This document shows, one piece after another, positions 32,969 through 43,564 of a stretch of 64,000 bases of DNA; position 1 is the first letter of the stretch; each line of letters opens with the position of its first letter. A program made the translations under genes and the position numbers. Origin of the DNA: Dugong dugon (taxonomy: Eukaryota; Chordata; Mammalia; Sirenia; Dugongidae); NCBI GenBank assembly GCA_030035585.1, contig CM057472.1, positions 88,223,601 to 88,287,600 of the forward strand. Reading direction: 5' to 3'. The notes under the pieces were generated by a model. That model had not been told where the DNA came from, ran no database searches, and saw nothing but the letters and a program-made list of their open reading frames with translations.

Positions 32969-33140
32969 AGTCCCTGGGTAGTACACTTAACATGGTTGCC
33001 TACTAACCAAAAAGTAGGAGGTTTGAGTTTACCCAGAGGCACCTCGGAAGAAAGGCCTGGCAACCTACGTCTGAAAAATCAGCCACTGAAAACCCTGTGG
33101 AGTATAATTCTACTCTAATACACTTGGGGTCACCATGGGG
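32969..33140 (+). mobile_element. AfroSINE, type B, plus strand
   Basis: 'agtccctgggtagtacacttaacatggttgcctactaaccaaaaagtaggaggtttgagtttacccagaggcacctcggaagaaaggcctggcaacc' follows type B order. The tail is cut after 'cacttggggtcaccatggg' and then becomes G-rich. Confidence 0.93.
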
Positions 33141-33399
33141 ATGGGGGGAGATGTGGGGATGGGAGGAGTAAAAAGGCGTATTTCAGGTAAGAGGTCTTAT
33201 CAGGTAGCTCTAAATTGTACCACTCAGGCTCATGTCTCATCTGCCTATGTATAAGAACAGTTTGTCTGCTAGGTGGAGGAAAGTTAATATGCAACCAATT
33301 TTATTAAAGAGCAAATTAAGATATAGTATGGGGATTTGAATTATCTAAGGTAACAGAAGCAAAGAGCTTGCCTAGATTTAAAACTGGGTCTTTTGTGAG
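33141..33399. other. Unique DNA
   Basis: A GGGGAT-rich start, otherwise unassigned. Confidence 0.5.
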
Positions 33400-33620
33400 T
33401 TTCCGTTCATATGACACCATAAGAATAGCTACATGTGTTAAGTACTTATGAGCCTGGGACTGTTTAATACATTTCTGCATTTATTGATTCACTTAATTAC
33501 CACAACAACCCTTTAGGTAAGGTTCTCTCCTCTCTATTTTACATATGAGGAAACTGAGGAATAAGAAAATTTATGAAGCTTCTAAGGTTCTGTACTTGGG
33601 AGATAAGGTTTGGACCCATA
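33400..33620 (+). repeat. MIR/L2-type fossil
   Basis: 'tgtgttaagtacttatgagcctgggactgt', 'caacaaccctttaggtaaggttc' and 'ttttacatatgaggaaactgagga' are in the order of the L2/MIR3 group. Confidence 0.7.
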
Positions 33621-33798
33621 TACTCAGGGTTTAGGAGCCCTGGTGGTGCAGTGGTTAAGTGTTCGGTAGCTAACCAAGAGGTTGGCAGTTCAAATCCACC
33701 AGCTGCTCCTACAGGGCAGTTCTACTCTGTCCTATACGGTCCTATGAGTCAGAATCGACTCAATGACAATGGATTTGTTTTTTGTTTACTCTGGTTTT
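33621..33798 (+). mobile_element. AfroSINE, type A, plus strand, with TSD
   Basis: The element is about 33633-33786. TACTCAGGGTTT at 33621-33632 and TACTCTGGTTTT at 33787-33798 form a 12-bp TSD with two mismatches. Box-A and box-B regions are intact in shape ('ggtggtgcagtggttaagtg', 'ggttggcagttcaaatccacc'). Confidence 0.94.
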
Positions 33799-34122
33799 GA
33801 AGCCCAAACTCTTCATCACTATTTATACCACGTTAATCTGGTTTGATGAAAAAGTTAAAAAGAACAATGACTCTTAAGGGCCTAAAAGAAAATGCTAAAG
33901 TCCGTATTTTATGGTTATCATGAACATCAGCTGGATCAGCTGTTAAATAAGTTTTATATGTAAACGTTCTGACCCTGGTAAAATTATGTCTTTCTCATGA
34001 ATCTACTACTGTGATCTAACTGAAGAATACATAGTGGATGAATAATTAAAGCTAGCTATCTCTTCCAGCAATAGCAGCAGCAAAAACTGGAGGTGGGGGT
34101 GAAGAAAACATAGAAGTAACAG
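33799..34122. other. Unique DNA
   Basis: No repeat or gene is recognised. Confidence 0.5.
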
Positions 34123-34177
34123 AGTGTTCATAAAAACCATGAGAATTAATTTTTAAATAAAAATGTGTATTAAATAC
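34123..34177 (+). repeat. Copy 2 of the 55-bp dispersed duplicate
   Basis: About 95% identical to 32319-32373. It ends exactly at the TSD of the following SINE, so its original length may have been obscured by that insertion. Confidence 0.9.
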
Positions 34178-34418
34178 CAAAAAACAGAACCCAAAAAACC
34201 AAATGAGTTGTGGTCAAGTCATTTCTACTCATGGCAACCCCATGTGCATCAGAGTAGAACTGTGCTCCATAGGGTTTTGAATGACTGATTTTTCAGAAGT
34301 AGGTTGCCAGGCCTTTCTTCTGAGGCACCTCTGAGTGGACTCAAACCACGAAACATTCAGTTAGCAGCAAGCATGTTAACCGTTTGCACTATTCAATAAG
34401 GGACTCCTTATTAAATAC
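34168..34418 (-). mobile_element. AfroSINE, type B, minus strand, perfect 10-bp TSD
   Basis: The SINE is about 34178-34408. TATTAAATAC at 34168-34177 and 34409-34418 is its TSD. The minus-strand head has 'aatggttaacatgc' and the tail matches RTE. Confidence 0.95.
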
Positions 34419-34466
34419 TGGCCTTCCATTAATCCTAAGTATTGCACCATAAAAAATACCCCCCCA

Positions 34467-34701
34467 GGTCATTTAACAGGAGCCTGGTGGTGGTGCAGTG
34501 GTTAAAGCACTCAGCTGTTAACCAAAAGGTCAGTGGTTTGAGCCCACCAGCTACTCCACAGGAGAAAGATGTGGCAGTGTGCTTCTATAAAGATTATAGC
34601 CTTGGAAACCCTGTGGGGCAGGTCTCTGTCCTATAGGGTCACTTTGAGTCCAAATCAACTCAATATCAATGGGTTTGGTTTTTTGTTTTGGTCATTTAAC
34701 A
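34467..34701 (+). mobile_element. AfroSINE, type A, plus strand, perfect 12-bp TSD
   Basis: The SINE is 34479-34689. GGTCATTTAACA occurs at 34467-34478 and 34690-34701. It includes the extra middle block 'gagaaagatgtggcagtgtgcttctataaagattatagcc', which the shorter type A copies lack. Confidence 0.96.
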
Positions 34702-35059
34702 ATGAGCAACACAAAACCCTTACTATGTCAAATGTAATATGCATAACCAGATTCACAATTTGGTTTTCTTAAGGAAAAATAATTTAGTTATCATTAAACT
34801 CTTTGGGAAACTGGTTTTAATAATGTGCTTTGGTTATCAGGGGTATCGTTCTTCCTTCAGGCAAAGAAGAGAAAATGTGCAGCTAAAACCTTTGCTGTAT
34901 GTGATAATGAAGTCAGTCCATTTCTGTGCAGAATTGCAGCAATTTTTTATCTCTCAGTGTGAGCAGGGATGGGAAAGCTGGCAATTTCTCAACCCATAGG
35001 AAATTGCTGAATTCACAGATTTCTATCTTGACAAAATAAACCGACCATATGTTATATGA
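34702..35059. other. Unique DNA
   Basis: No repeat is recognised. An 86-codon plus frame at 34739-34999 has no domain. Confidence 0.5.
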
Positions 35060-35415
35060 AGCCCAAATTTAGTTTGTTCGTTTGTTTTTCATGGGTGTGA
35101 TTTTTTTTTTTAAGTATGTGTAACGTAAAATTTGCCATTTTAAGTGTATGATTCAGTGACGTTCATTATATCCATAATATTGTGCAACCATCACTACTAT
35201 TTATTTCCAAACTTTTTTCATCACCCCAAACAAAAACTCTGTACCTGCTTAACACTAATTCTCCATTTCTTCCTCTCCCCAGCTCCTGGTAGCCAATAAT
35301 AACTTTTTGTCTCTGTATTTGCATATTCTAGGTATTTCCTATAAGGGGAATTATACCAAATTTGTTCTTTTGTGTCTGACTTATTACACTTCGCATAATG
35401 CTGTGATTTTTTTAA
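35060..35415 (-). mobile_element. Old L1 3'UTR fragment, minus strand
   Basis: The plus-strand words 'taaaatttgccattttaagtgtatgattcagtgacgttcattatatccataatattgtgcaaccatcac' and 'gcttaacactaattctccatttcttcctctccccagctcctgg' are those of a reversed L1M-type 3' end. Confidence 0.85.
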
Positions 35416-36339
35416 ACAGAATAATAGTTGGAGAAAAAAAACCTATAAGGAGGGTAAAATTGTACCTCATGCTCATCTTTTATTGAAATATGTCGAAGCA
35501 TAGAAAAAAAATGAGAGTATCTAAGTTTATCTCTATACTTGTTTACATATTCCCCTGTGTGTTTCCATCACAGACAGGTTCCCACCTCTACGGGAACCAA
35601 GAAAATTCCTTTGCCTGCTTGCTCTGAGAATGTGCCAGTAGCTGGTCCTCATGCTGATACAATTAATTAAAACTATAAATTAAACTCTAGCTGGCTCCAA
35701 TGCAGTATTGCCACCACAACATCTTCTGGATCATTTATTTAATATTCATTGACTTGCAGTCACTGATAGTACCAAATCTTTTATCAAATATCTCCCAGAC
35801 AGGATAGTAAAAATTTGCTTGGACCAACTCATGGTCTGCGTTTGTCAGCCGACTGGTTTCTCCTCGTCATTTCTTTGACCACCCAGCAACACTGCGTATT
35901 TCTTTATAATTTAATGAATCAAAAAGCCAATTCTGTTTAAAAGTGCAGATTTTAAATTTAGGGACAAAGGCAGGATGTGGGGTGTGTTGGTTTGAGAATG
36001 CTGAATGACTGAAATGTCATGACATTTACAATCCAGATGTCAGGACAAGCTGGGAGACAAGCCAGCTTTGTTGATAATTAGATGGCAGATGTCCAAACAG
36101 TGTCACGTGACGCACATTATTTTTTGTACATTTGAAACTAGGGACTGTAGTTCTGAAAGATAACCAAGAAATCATCTCACCCATACTCATAATAAAAAAA
36201 TGAGGTATCACAATTGTATTGCTTTTTTCACCTTATTTATTGATTGGAAAAAGCAAACACGAGAAAAACAAAAACCACTCATAATCCGTATCTTGGGTAT
36301 ATCTCTAGGCAGCTGAATATACTGGTTATTATTATTATT
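35416..36339. other. Unique DNA
   Basis: AT-rich, with an A run at about 35,437 and a 61-codon minus frame without a domain. It contains unique sequence only. Confidence 0.5.
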
Positions 36340-36490
36340 TTACTTTTTCAAAACTTAGACTTTCTCACTCTGCAAATGAGAAAGCTGAGGCCCAGGGGAG
36401 TCAAGTACTTTCTAAGACCTCCTTGGGGATTAGCGGCAGAAATGACATCAGACTCCCAGTCTCCTGATTCCTAAATCAGCATTCCTTCCA
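36340..36490 (+). repeat. MIR core
   Basis: 'ctgcaaatgagaaagctgaggcccaggggagtcaag', 'gacatcagactcccagtctcctgattcctaaatcagcattcc' are MIR-like, without the ends. Confidence 0.72.
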
Positions 36491-37573
36491 GAAACCTTAT
36501 TTGTGAATTTGATTATAAGCGCAAGGAAGCACAATTTTTGATTCCCTTCTGAGCAAATGCTAGGACCAAATCCCCAGTGGCTTCTTGAGAAAGTTCTGCA
36601 TGAAGCTTCAAAGCCTTGGCTGAAAAAAATCTGATTAAACCTATATGGTACCAAAGCAACAGGCTAAAGTTTGGAAAAATTCTAGTTGGTGTGACTGATT
36701 AATTTTATTTAATTTAAAGTGTACTTGAGAAAGATGTAATGGATTCACTGCCCCACCCTTCTGGAGGTACATACATTTAACATTCTATTCCTAATGGAGG
36801 CTCTTGTCAGTATAGACTTTTAAGAATTATTGAACCTCCCCTCCACCTTATTATGCAGCATTTTCCAGACCTTTGTTGCTTCCAGTCCAGGAATTTGTGG
36901 CTTATGGGCAAAAGTCAAATCTATTACCACTTCTGTGGTTTTGTATACAAATGAGGAAAAATAAGTAAAGCTGGTCATTATGTGCATTTTTTTTACAATG
37001 CTAATGCATTGATTGTCAGTTATTACACAGGACTAATTTTTCCATAGCGTAGAGGTAACTATTCTTAAAACATTAAGGAGGGAAGTCCCAGTTAAAGAAG
37101 AGCAGCCCCTGAAAAATCAGACTTGAAAGTCTCAAACTTTGGCTTGACATTGGCTTAAAATCGTTTTTTAGCAGAAAGGAACATTTTAGGAGAATCTGTT
37201 CAGCCGTCTCTGAGGTATGGAACCAGGAACATAATATGTTTTCTATATTGCCTGAAGATATTTTGTGCACACATTACTCAAAAGCAACTAAACTTTAAAA
37301 CTTCAAATTTTGCACGTGGCTATTGTCCTCTGAGGAATGGCAAGGGTGTTAAGTGAGAAGGAAAATGGCTGGAAAAGAACAGGTTATAAAGTGTCTAAAC
37401 ATATGTTGTGTGAGGATCCTGAAGAGCCCCTTCAATGGTGAGATTGCATTATTTTCCTTGATCTAATAGTGTTGTTTGGGAGAAGTCTTCCTACTACTCT
37501 TAGGTTATAGCTGGTTCCCCTTTAAATGTATTGCTCAGTTCCCTGCCCTATTACTCTTCTTTTTTGGAGAGCC
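36491..37573. other. Unique DNA
   Basis: No gene or repeat family is assigned; an ordinary AT-rich region. Confidence 0.5.
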
Positions 37574-37661
37574 TGATGACTCTATGGGGCAGTTCCACTC
37601 TGTCCTATAGGGTCACTATGAGTTGGAATCAACTCGATGGTAAGGGGTTTTGATGACTCTA
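37574..37661 (+). mobile_element. 5'-truncated AfroSINE, type A, perfect 11-bp TSD
   Basis: TGATGACTCTA at 37574-37584 and 37651-37661 flanks only 66 bp of SINE tail ('tggggcagttccactctgtcctatagggtcactatgagttggaatcaactcgatgg'). This is a real truncated retrotransposition event and not a deletion. Confidence 0.95.
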
Positions 37662-37902
37662 ACCAGTGAATTCAGCCCTGCCCCTGGCTTTTACCCATCT
37701 TATTCCAGATCTGGAAAGAACTTTGGCTCAATCTTGGTTCCTCTTGGACTTTGGGAACACAATACCTCAGCCACTTATTTCCCTTGGATCAGTATCTCTG
37801 TCTCCTCTTGTAAGCCTAGGATTCCAGTTTTGGAGGTAGGCCTCTTCCATTGATTGAAGACTCTCTTTAATTACCTGTCTTCTCCCTGCCAACAGTTGAG
37901 CT
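37662..37902. other. Unique DNA
   Basis: A 67-codon plus frame at 37650-37853 is unsupported. Nothing else is seen. Confidence 0.45.
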
Positions 37903-38235
37903 CAGTGCTATCCTGTAGAAACATAATGCAAGCCTCATATGTAATATTCAATTTCCTAGTAGCCCCATTAAAAAGGTAAAAAAGAAACAAGTGAATTTAA
38001 TTTGTAAAATATATTTTATTAAGCCTATTATATCCAAAATTATATTTAAATACATAATTAATTTAAAAATTAAGGAAATATTTTACTTTTTTTCATACTA
38101 GGTCTTCAAAATCTGAAGTGTATGTTATACTTTCAGCATATCTCAGTTTGGACTAGCCCATTTCAAGTGTTAAATAGCCACTTTACAAGTGCTCAATAGC
38201 ATGTGGCTTGTGGCTGTCCTGTTAGACAGTGAAGA
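37903..38235. mobile_element. hAT-type non-autonomous DNA transposon fossil
   Basis: The left end reads 'cagtgctatcctgtagaaacataatgcaagcctcatatg'. The right end reads 'catgtggcttgtggctgtcctgttagacagtg'. These are inverted relative to each other (AGCC(T/A)CATATG / CATGTGGCTTG; GCTATCCTGTAGAA / CCTGTTAGACAG). The middle is AT-rich, as in hAT-Charlie-like MITEs of the CAGTGCTGTCCAATAG type. No transposase is present. Confidence 0.72.
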
Positions 38236-40161
38236 GCTAGGTTATAGACCTCTATTCAAGACCTCTCACAGGTCTATCTTAATGAACTCCTGGAAACCAG
38301 GACTTGGTTTAGACTTTATGATGATACCTGTCATCTTTGCCCCATTATTACACCCCCTCCCATGCATTGGACTCCAGGTTTGGAACCTGTTTTCAGATTC
38401 ACATACTTGTGTCTTCATCTCCCAGGTGATCAGCCCTGACCTTCTTGACAATCTCTGTCAGCTGGCCATCATCTGATCATGAAGGTCTGTCTCCCTTGAC
38501 TTTCAGGTGCAATACTGCCTACCTTTAGTTATCCCATTATCTTCTTCAGCATTTCTTCTGATGTCTTGTACAACTGGTCTGCCTTTATTTTCAGTCATGC
38601 AGGTTGCATAGGACTGAGGCCTCGGGGTTGAACGATAGATGCAAGTAGTGCCAGACTTGAGGTTCCTCTGCCATACTAAAGTTGCCCATGTATTGAACAA
38701 ATGGTTAAGATAGATATCTAAAAATAGTATGTATTATGGCTTTTGAACAAATTTACCACCAATATAATTTCCAAAAGTGTTCCATAAGTGAGTGTCTAAA
38801 CCCAATCTAGATGAGTTATTGGAACATGTAATTTGAAATCTTAGTTTCAAATATTTCCTAGTCCTTCTGGCATAATAGAATATCTTTAAAAAAATGGTTG
38901 TATTAGGCTTGCAGAAATGCCCAAGGAGCCTATAATGTTGAAATGTGGTTTAAGGTTTCAGCAGAATAAACGAGAGCTTCCTCTGATGAACGCAGAGTCT
39001 ATCAACTGTGTGTATAGAAATTCATGTGTAGATGTGTATGAAGAGGGCCTCTGAAGTAATGGGGCCTGACTCCACCGGTGAGAAGGAAGATGTGGCTTCT
39101 TAATAAGCCTGAGATGGCTGACACATCCCTCTAAAATGAATTATTAACTATGTCTACATGACTAGAAAACTAGCAGATGAAAAGTGAAATGTTTCAGGTA
39201 GTCCTGTCAGCTGTTTGGTGTACAAGAATCACCCAGATGTTCAAAATATCTAAGCTGCATTTCTTCTTAGATTTTCTATACAAGTTTTATACCTGCATAT
39301 ATTATTACTGTCTTCCAAGACCAAATACAGAATGTGAAATGCACTTTTCAATTCACTCTCTAAAAGTATGGCAACTTATGGTTCCAAAGTTCAGGGGAAG
39401 CCCAATTTTTGCCCATGGATCCTCCACTTTGTGGTTGGGGTGTTGAGAAACATTGGCTTCCAAATGGCAGCTTTGATTACTCAGCAGTTACCCAACAAAG
39501 ACTTAGAAGAAATTCAACAAATGCATCCTAATTTTAACATTATTCTAAACTCATTTCATCTAAAGAATGGAAATTTTGACAATGTAATATAATTAAATGT
39601 TGATTTATCCACTGTTAGATCTTCTATGCCACTGACCCCCCTTTGAGTAACCTGATTTAAAAAACTGACTACAGTAGAGTTTTATTGCTATCAGCAACTA
39701 TTATTTCTGATGCATATAATTTGGCATGGAGTTTATGCTATGTATTTTAACACTTTTCTAATTGCTGTCACTTTTTGTCAGGAGGCATATTTCATGGCCT
39801 ACAACATTGATTCTATCTTAATGTCACCAGTGAGAATTGATGATCTTAGACTTGGTATAATATTAACTAAATCCATATGGCACATGATTATGTGGTATTC
39901 TTATGAAAGTATTCTAGTACTTAAATCCAGAGTTGTGATTACTTCCAAAAGTGGCAGGCCTCATATGGAATCCATCAAATAGCAACAGAGTGTTTTAAAG
40001 ACTGGGCTGGATGGACTTATAACTCCATTGACATCAAAGGTCTGGTCCTCCTTAGTCCCAAGATTCCTATCTAAGCTAGCATCTTAACATTCAGGATCCC
40101 ACAGGGAGAACTAGCTGGGGATTTCACCATGGGGTAGCTTGAGAAAGCACATTAGTCCACC
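38236..40161. other. Unique DNA
   Basis: No gene is supported. Frames of 60-95 codons at 38189-38476, 38503-38700, 39177-39592 and 39710-39982 have no features of a family. There is no repeat I can name. Confidence 0.5.
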
Positions 40162-40635
40162 TGTAGTAGACTGAAAAGTGTCCTTTGAAGATATCAGATC
40201 CTAATCCTGAAACCTGTAAATGTTACCTTATTTGGAAAAAGGTCTTTGCAGGTATGATTGAATTAGAGCTCTTGATATAAGGTGAAATGTGAGTGGGGCC
40301 TAAATGCTGTCAGAAGTGTCCTTATAAGAGAAAGGCAGAAGGAGATTCTCCCCACACAAAGAGAAGGTGATGTGAAGACAGAGACCGATTGCTGTGATGC
40401 AACCACGAGCCAAGGAATGCCAGCAGCCACCAAAAGCTGGAAGAAGCAAGGAGCAGATTCTCCCTTAGAGCCTCCAAAGAGAGTCAAGCCCTGCTGACAC
40501 CTTGCCTTCAGCCTACTGAGACTGACTTCAAACGTCTGGCCTCTAGAACTGTAAGAGAACAATTTTTTGGTTTATTTGTTTTAAGTCACCCGGTGTGTGG
40601 TAACTTGTTACACCAGCCACAGGAAACCAATATAT
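40162..40635 (+). mobile_element. MLT1-type MaLR solo LTR, plus strand
   Basis: The words come in MLT1 order: 'tgtagtagactgaaaagtgtcc', 'ccttatttggaaaaaggtctttgcaggtatgattgaattag', 'gtgtccttataagagaaaggcagaaggagattctcc', 'ggcctctagaactgtaagagaacaa', and 'taagtcacccggtgtgtggtaacttgttacaccagccacaggaaaccaatata'. A 99-codon minus frame and a 71-codon plus frame in it are chance. There is no provirus interior. Confidence 0.88.
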
Positions 40636-41140
40636 CAGCCATCCTAAACAATAACAACACCGATAATTATAAATAAAAACGCAAAGTACATAAAGTATAA
40701 ATATATTTTAGAAGGCTCTATTACTCTTGCAGACAATCTAAATAAAAACAGATATTGGTATGCAAATTGAAGTTTAAAATAAGTCCCCTCGCCTTCCATT
40801 TCAAGTACATTGGTGATCTTAAGTTCTTGTTATTTAGAAATTCTAAAGCCATCATTGCCTATGGGTTGGGTTGAAATGAAGATACATTGGGGGTTCGAGG
40901 GTACATTCTATGATAGAGGGATGAAATGGAAGAATTCAAAGTGGTAGCCTAAAGCCAATAATATTAAAACATAAAATATGAAAGTCAAGGACAAAGGTGT
41001 GAAGTTGGGAAAACTTAGAAAATTAAGAAAACGATTGGATTAGGTCTAAAGTACAGGCTAGAGAAAGCCATTTAAAACTCTGCCATCCAGTAGAGGGCCC
41101 TACCAGTTACCAGAAAGATCATTCTGGTAGGGATTGTTAC
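40636..41140. other. Unique DNA
   Basis: AT-rich sequence; no assignment. Confidence 0.5.
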
Positions 41141-41333
41141 TGTGTGCTGTTGTGTTGATTCCAACTCATGGCAACCCTATAGCACAGAGTAGAACTGCCC
41201 CTAGGGTTCCAAAGCTATAATCTTTACAGAACTCAGACTGCCATATCTTTTTCCCATGGAGCGGCTGTGGGTTCGAACCGCCAACGTTTAGGTTAGCAGT
41301 CGAGGGCTTAACCACTATGGCACCAGGGTTTCC
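41141..41333 (-). mobile_element. AfroSINE, type A, minus strand
   Basis: Minus-strand reading: 'ggaaaccctggtgccatagtggttaagccctcg', 'ggcggttcgaacccacagccgctcc' (a well-preserved B box, GGTTCGAACCC), and 'agattatagctttggaaccc'. The tail is 'gccatgagttggaatcaacacaacagcacac'. Confidence 0.93.
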
Positions 41334-41974
41334 ATGCTATTGTTAGTAACCATTTATCTGAAAATCTAAAATGGGGACCCTGATGTATTCTTGTGGTCAT
41401 TTTGCTTTGTTGCATTTTATTTATCTCTTTCCAATGTATTGTGGCAGATTGAGCAATACATGAGATTAATTCTTTTGGTTTAGAATTGGTTGTGTCATTG
41501 TTAGAACAAAGGACTGTATTAAACACTACTCTCCAAAGTCAAATTGTTCTGGACATTTCATCCATTAAGTAGCAATAACAAAGCAGTCTAAATCTTTTGG
41601 AGTTTCACAATACGTCGTCCTCTTGTTAATTGAATTGAGAGATGATTGCCCTATGATTACCTCGATTCATACCCTGCATAATTTACGTAATGATAATTAA
41701 CTCCTCGTACTGAATGAAATTGGGAGTAAAATGTGGCAGTCTGAATGAAGTTAGATATGCATGAGTTAGTCTCTCTGTTTCTATGTACATACATCACAAT
41801 AAGTAAGCATTTTGCCAGCAACCTGATAGAACATGTTTTATGGAGTCTTTCCCTCTATATTACTATGTCAATCAAAGAATCTCATAATAAAAATCAAGAG
41901 TTAGGCCAATTTTAAAATTCTTAGGTGATTCGGTGCTTCTTGGTTTATTGTTCTGCTCTAATTTTTCTTAATTG
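41334..41974. other. Unique DNA with a homeodomain-rich candidate element
   Basis: Around 41,570-41,750 there is non-repetitive sequence with many AT-rich core words: TTGTTAATTGAATTGA, TAATTTACGTAATGATAATTAA, ATATGCATGA. No coding frame with a domain is present. Confidence 0.45.
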
Positions 41975-43247
41975 AACAATATCATTAATATCACATGCAA
42001 GTAAAACTTTGCTGAGGATAATTGAAAAGAGGTTGCTGCAGTACATCAGCCAGGAACTGCCAGAAATTCGAGCTGGATTCGGAAGAGGACATGGAACGAG
42101 GAATAGCATTGCTGATGTCAGATGGATCTTGGCTAAAAGCAGAGAATAACAGAAAGCTGTTTACCTGTGTTTTATTGCCTATGCAAAGGCATTCGACTGT
42201 GTGGATCATAACAAATTATGGATAAAATTGTGAAGAATGGGAATTCCTGAACACTTAATTGTGCTCATGAGGAACCTGTACTTAAGCGAAGAGGCAGTCA
42301 TTCGAACAGAACAAGGGTATACTTTGTGGTTTAAAATTAGGAAAGGTGTGTGTCAGGGGTGTATCTTTCACCATACTTATTCAATATGTATGCTCAGCAA
42401 ATAATCCGAGAAATTGGACTATATGAAGAAGAATGTCACATCAGAATTAGAGGAAGACTCATTAACAACCTGCGATACGCAGATGACACAGCCTTGCTTG
42501 CTGAAAGTGAAGAAGACTTGAAGCACTTACTGATGAAGATCAAAGACTATAGCCTTCAGAATGGATTACTCCTCAGCATAAAGAAAACAAAAATCCTCAC
42601 AAATGGACGCTTCAGCAACATCATGACAGTATTGAAGTTGTCAAGGATTTCATTTTACTTAGATCCATAGTCAACGCTCATGGAAGCAGCAGTCAAGGAA
42701 TCAAACAACGTATTGCATTGGGAAAATATTCTGCAAAAGTTCTCTTTAAAGTGTTAAAAAGCAAACATGTCACTTTCAAGACTAAGGTATGCCTGACCCA
42801 AGCCATGGTATTTTCAATTGCCCTGTGTGCACATGAAGACTGGACAATGAATAAAGAAGACTGAAAAAGAATTGATGCCTTTGAATTACGGTGTTGGCAA
42901 AGCATATTGAATATAGCATCGACTGCCAGAGAATGAACAAATCTGTCTTGGAAGAAGTACAGCCAGAATGCTCCCTAGAAGCAAGGATGGAGAGACTTTG
43001 TCTCACGTACTTTGGACATGTTATCAGGAGGGACCAGTCCCTGGAGAAGGACATCGTGCTTGGTAAGGTAGACGGTCAGCATAAAAGAGGAAGACCCTCA
43101 ACAAGATGGATTGACACAGTAGCTGCAACAATAAGCTCAAACATAGCAAAGATTGTGAGGATGGTGCAGAACCAGGTAGTGTTTCATTCTGTTGTATATA
43201 GGGCTGCTATAAGTCATAACCAACTTGATGGCACCTAACAACTAATA
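41975..43247 (+). pseudogene. RTE-clade (BovB-like) LINE, 5'-truncated relic with reverse transcriptase core
   Basis: This is the main autonomous-element relic of the window, about 1.27 kb of an element normally over 3 kb. Translations in shifting frames give the RTE/BovB reverse transcriptase in order: 'AGFGRGHGTRNSIADVRW', motif A 'YAKAFDCVDHNKLW', motif B 'KGVCQGC', and motif C 'NLRYADDTALLAESEEDL' (at about 42,465-42,520). The C-terminal part 'YFGHVIRRDQSLEKDIVLGK' is also present. Stops and frameshifts interrupt every frame, so it cannot encode an active enzyme. The 5' endonuclease part is missing. The 3' end 'gatggcacctaacaac' is the tail shared with the AfroSINEs. The longest frames are 42350-42670 (106 codons, carries the YADD motif) and 42891-43238 (115 codons). 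Confidence 0.92.
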
Positions 43248-43351
43248 ACAGCCGATTATGTTTTGGTTTATGAAAGAAGGTCCATAACCTGGCCCACTGT
43301 ATGATCTTTTCTTTTTACTTCTAGGTCCATTGGTTAAGTTCATTGACCATT

Positions 43352-43564
43352 AAAAAACAAAATTGTCATTACGTTGATTCTGATTCACAGGGACCCCATA
43401 GGACAGAGTAGAACTACCCCACAGAGTTTCCAAGGAGTGGCTGGTGGAGAACCCGTGAGACAGAGTAGAAGTATCCCACAGAGTTTCCAAGGAGTGGCTG
43501 GTGGATTCCAACTACTGACCTTTTGGTTAGGTTAGCAACTGACTCTTAACCACTATGCCACAAT
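43352..43564 (-). mobile_element. AfroSINE, type A, minus strand, with internal tandem duplication
   Basis: The usual minus-strand SINE, but a block of about 58 bp is repeated. 'cataggacagagtagaactacc' to 'gagtggctggtgga' at about 43,392-43,447 recurs with a few changes at about 43,448-43,505. Confidence 0.92.

Noticed and set aside
40263-40562. 99-codon minus frame
   Set aside because: It lies completely within an MLT1-type LTR on the opposite strand.
41233-41300. tRNA gene suggested by GGTTCGAACC
   Set aside because: It is the B box of a type A AfroSINE head, without a cloverleaf partner sequence.
42350-43238. Possible functional reverse transcriptase gene
   Set aside because: The YADD and FDCVDH motifs are present but in different frames with several stops. 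It is a dead RTE copy.
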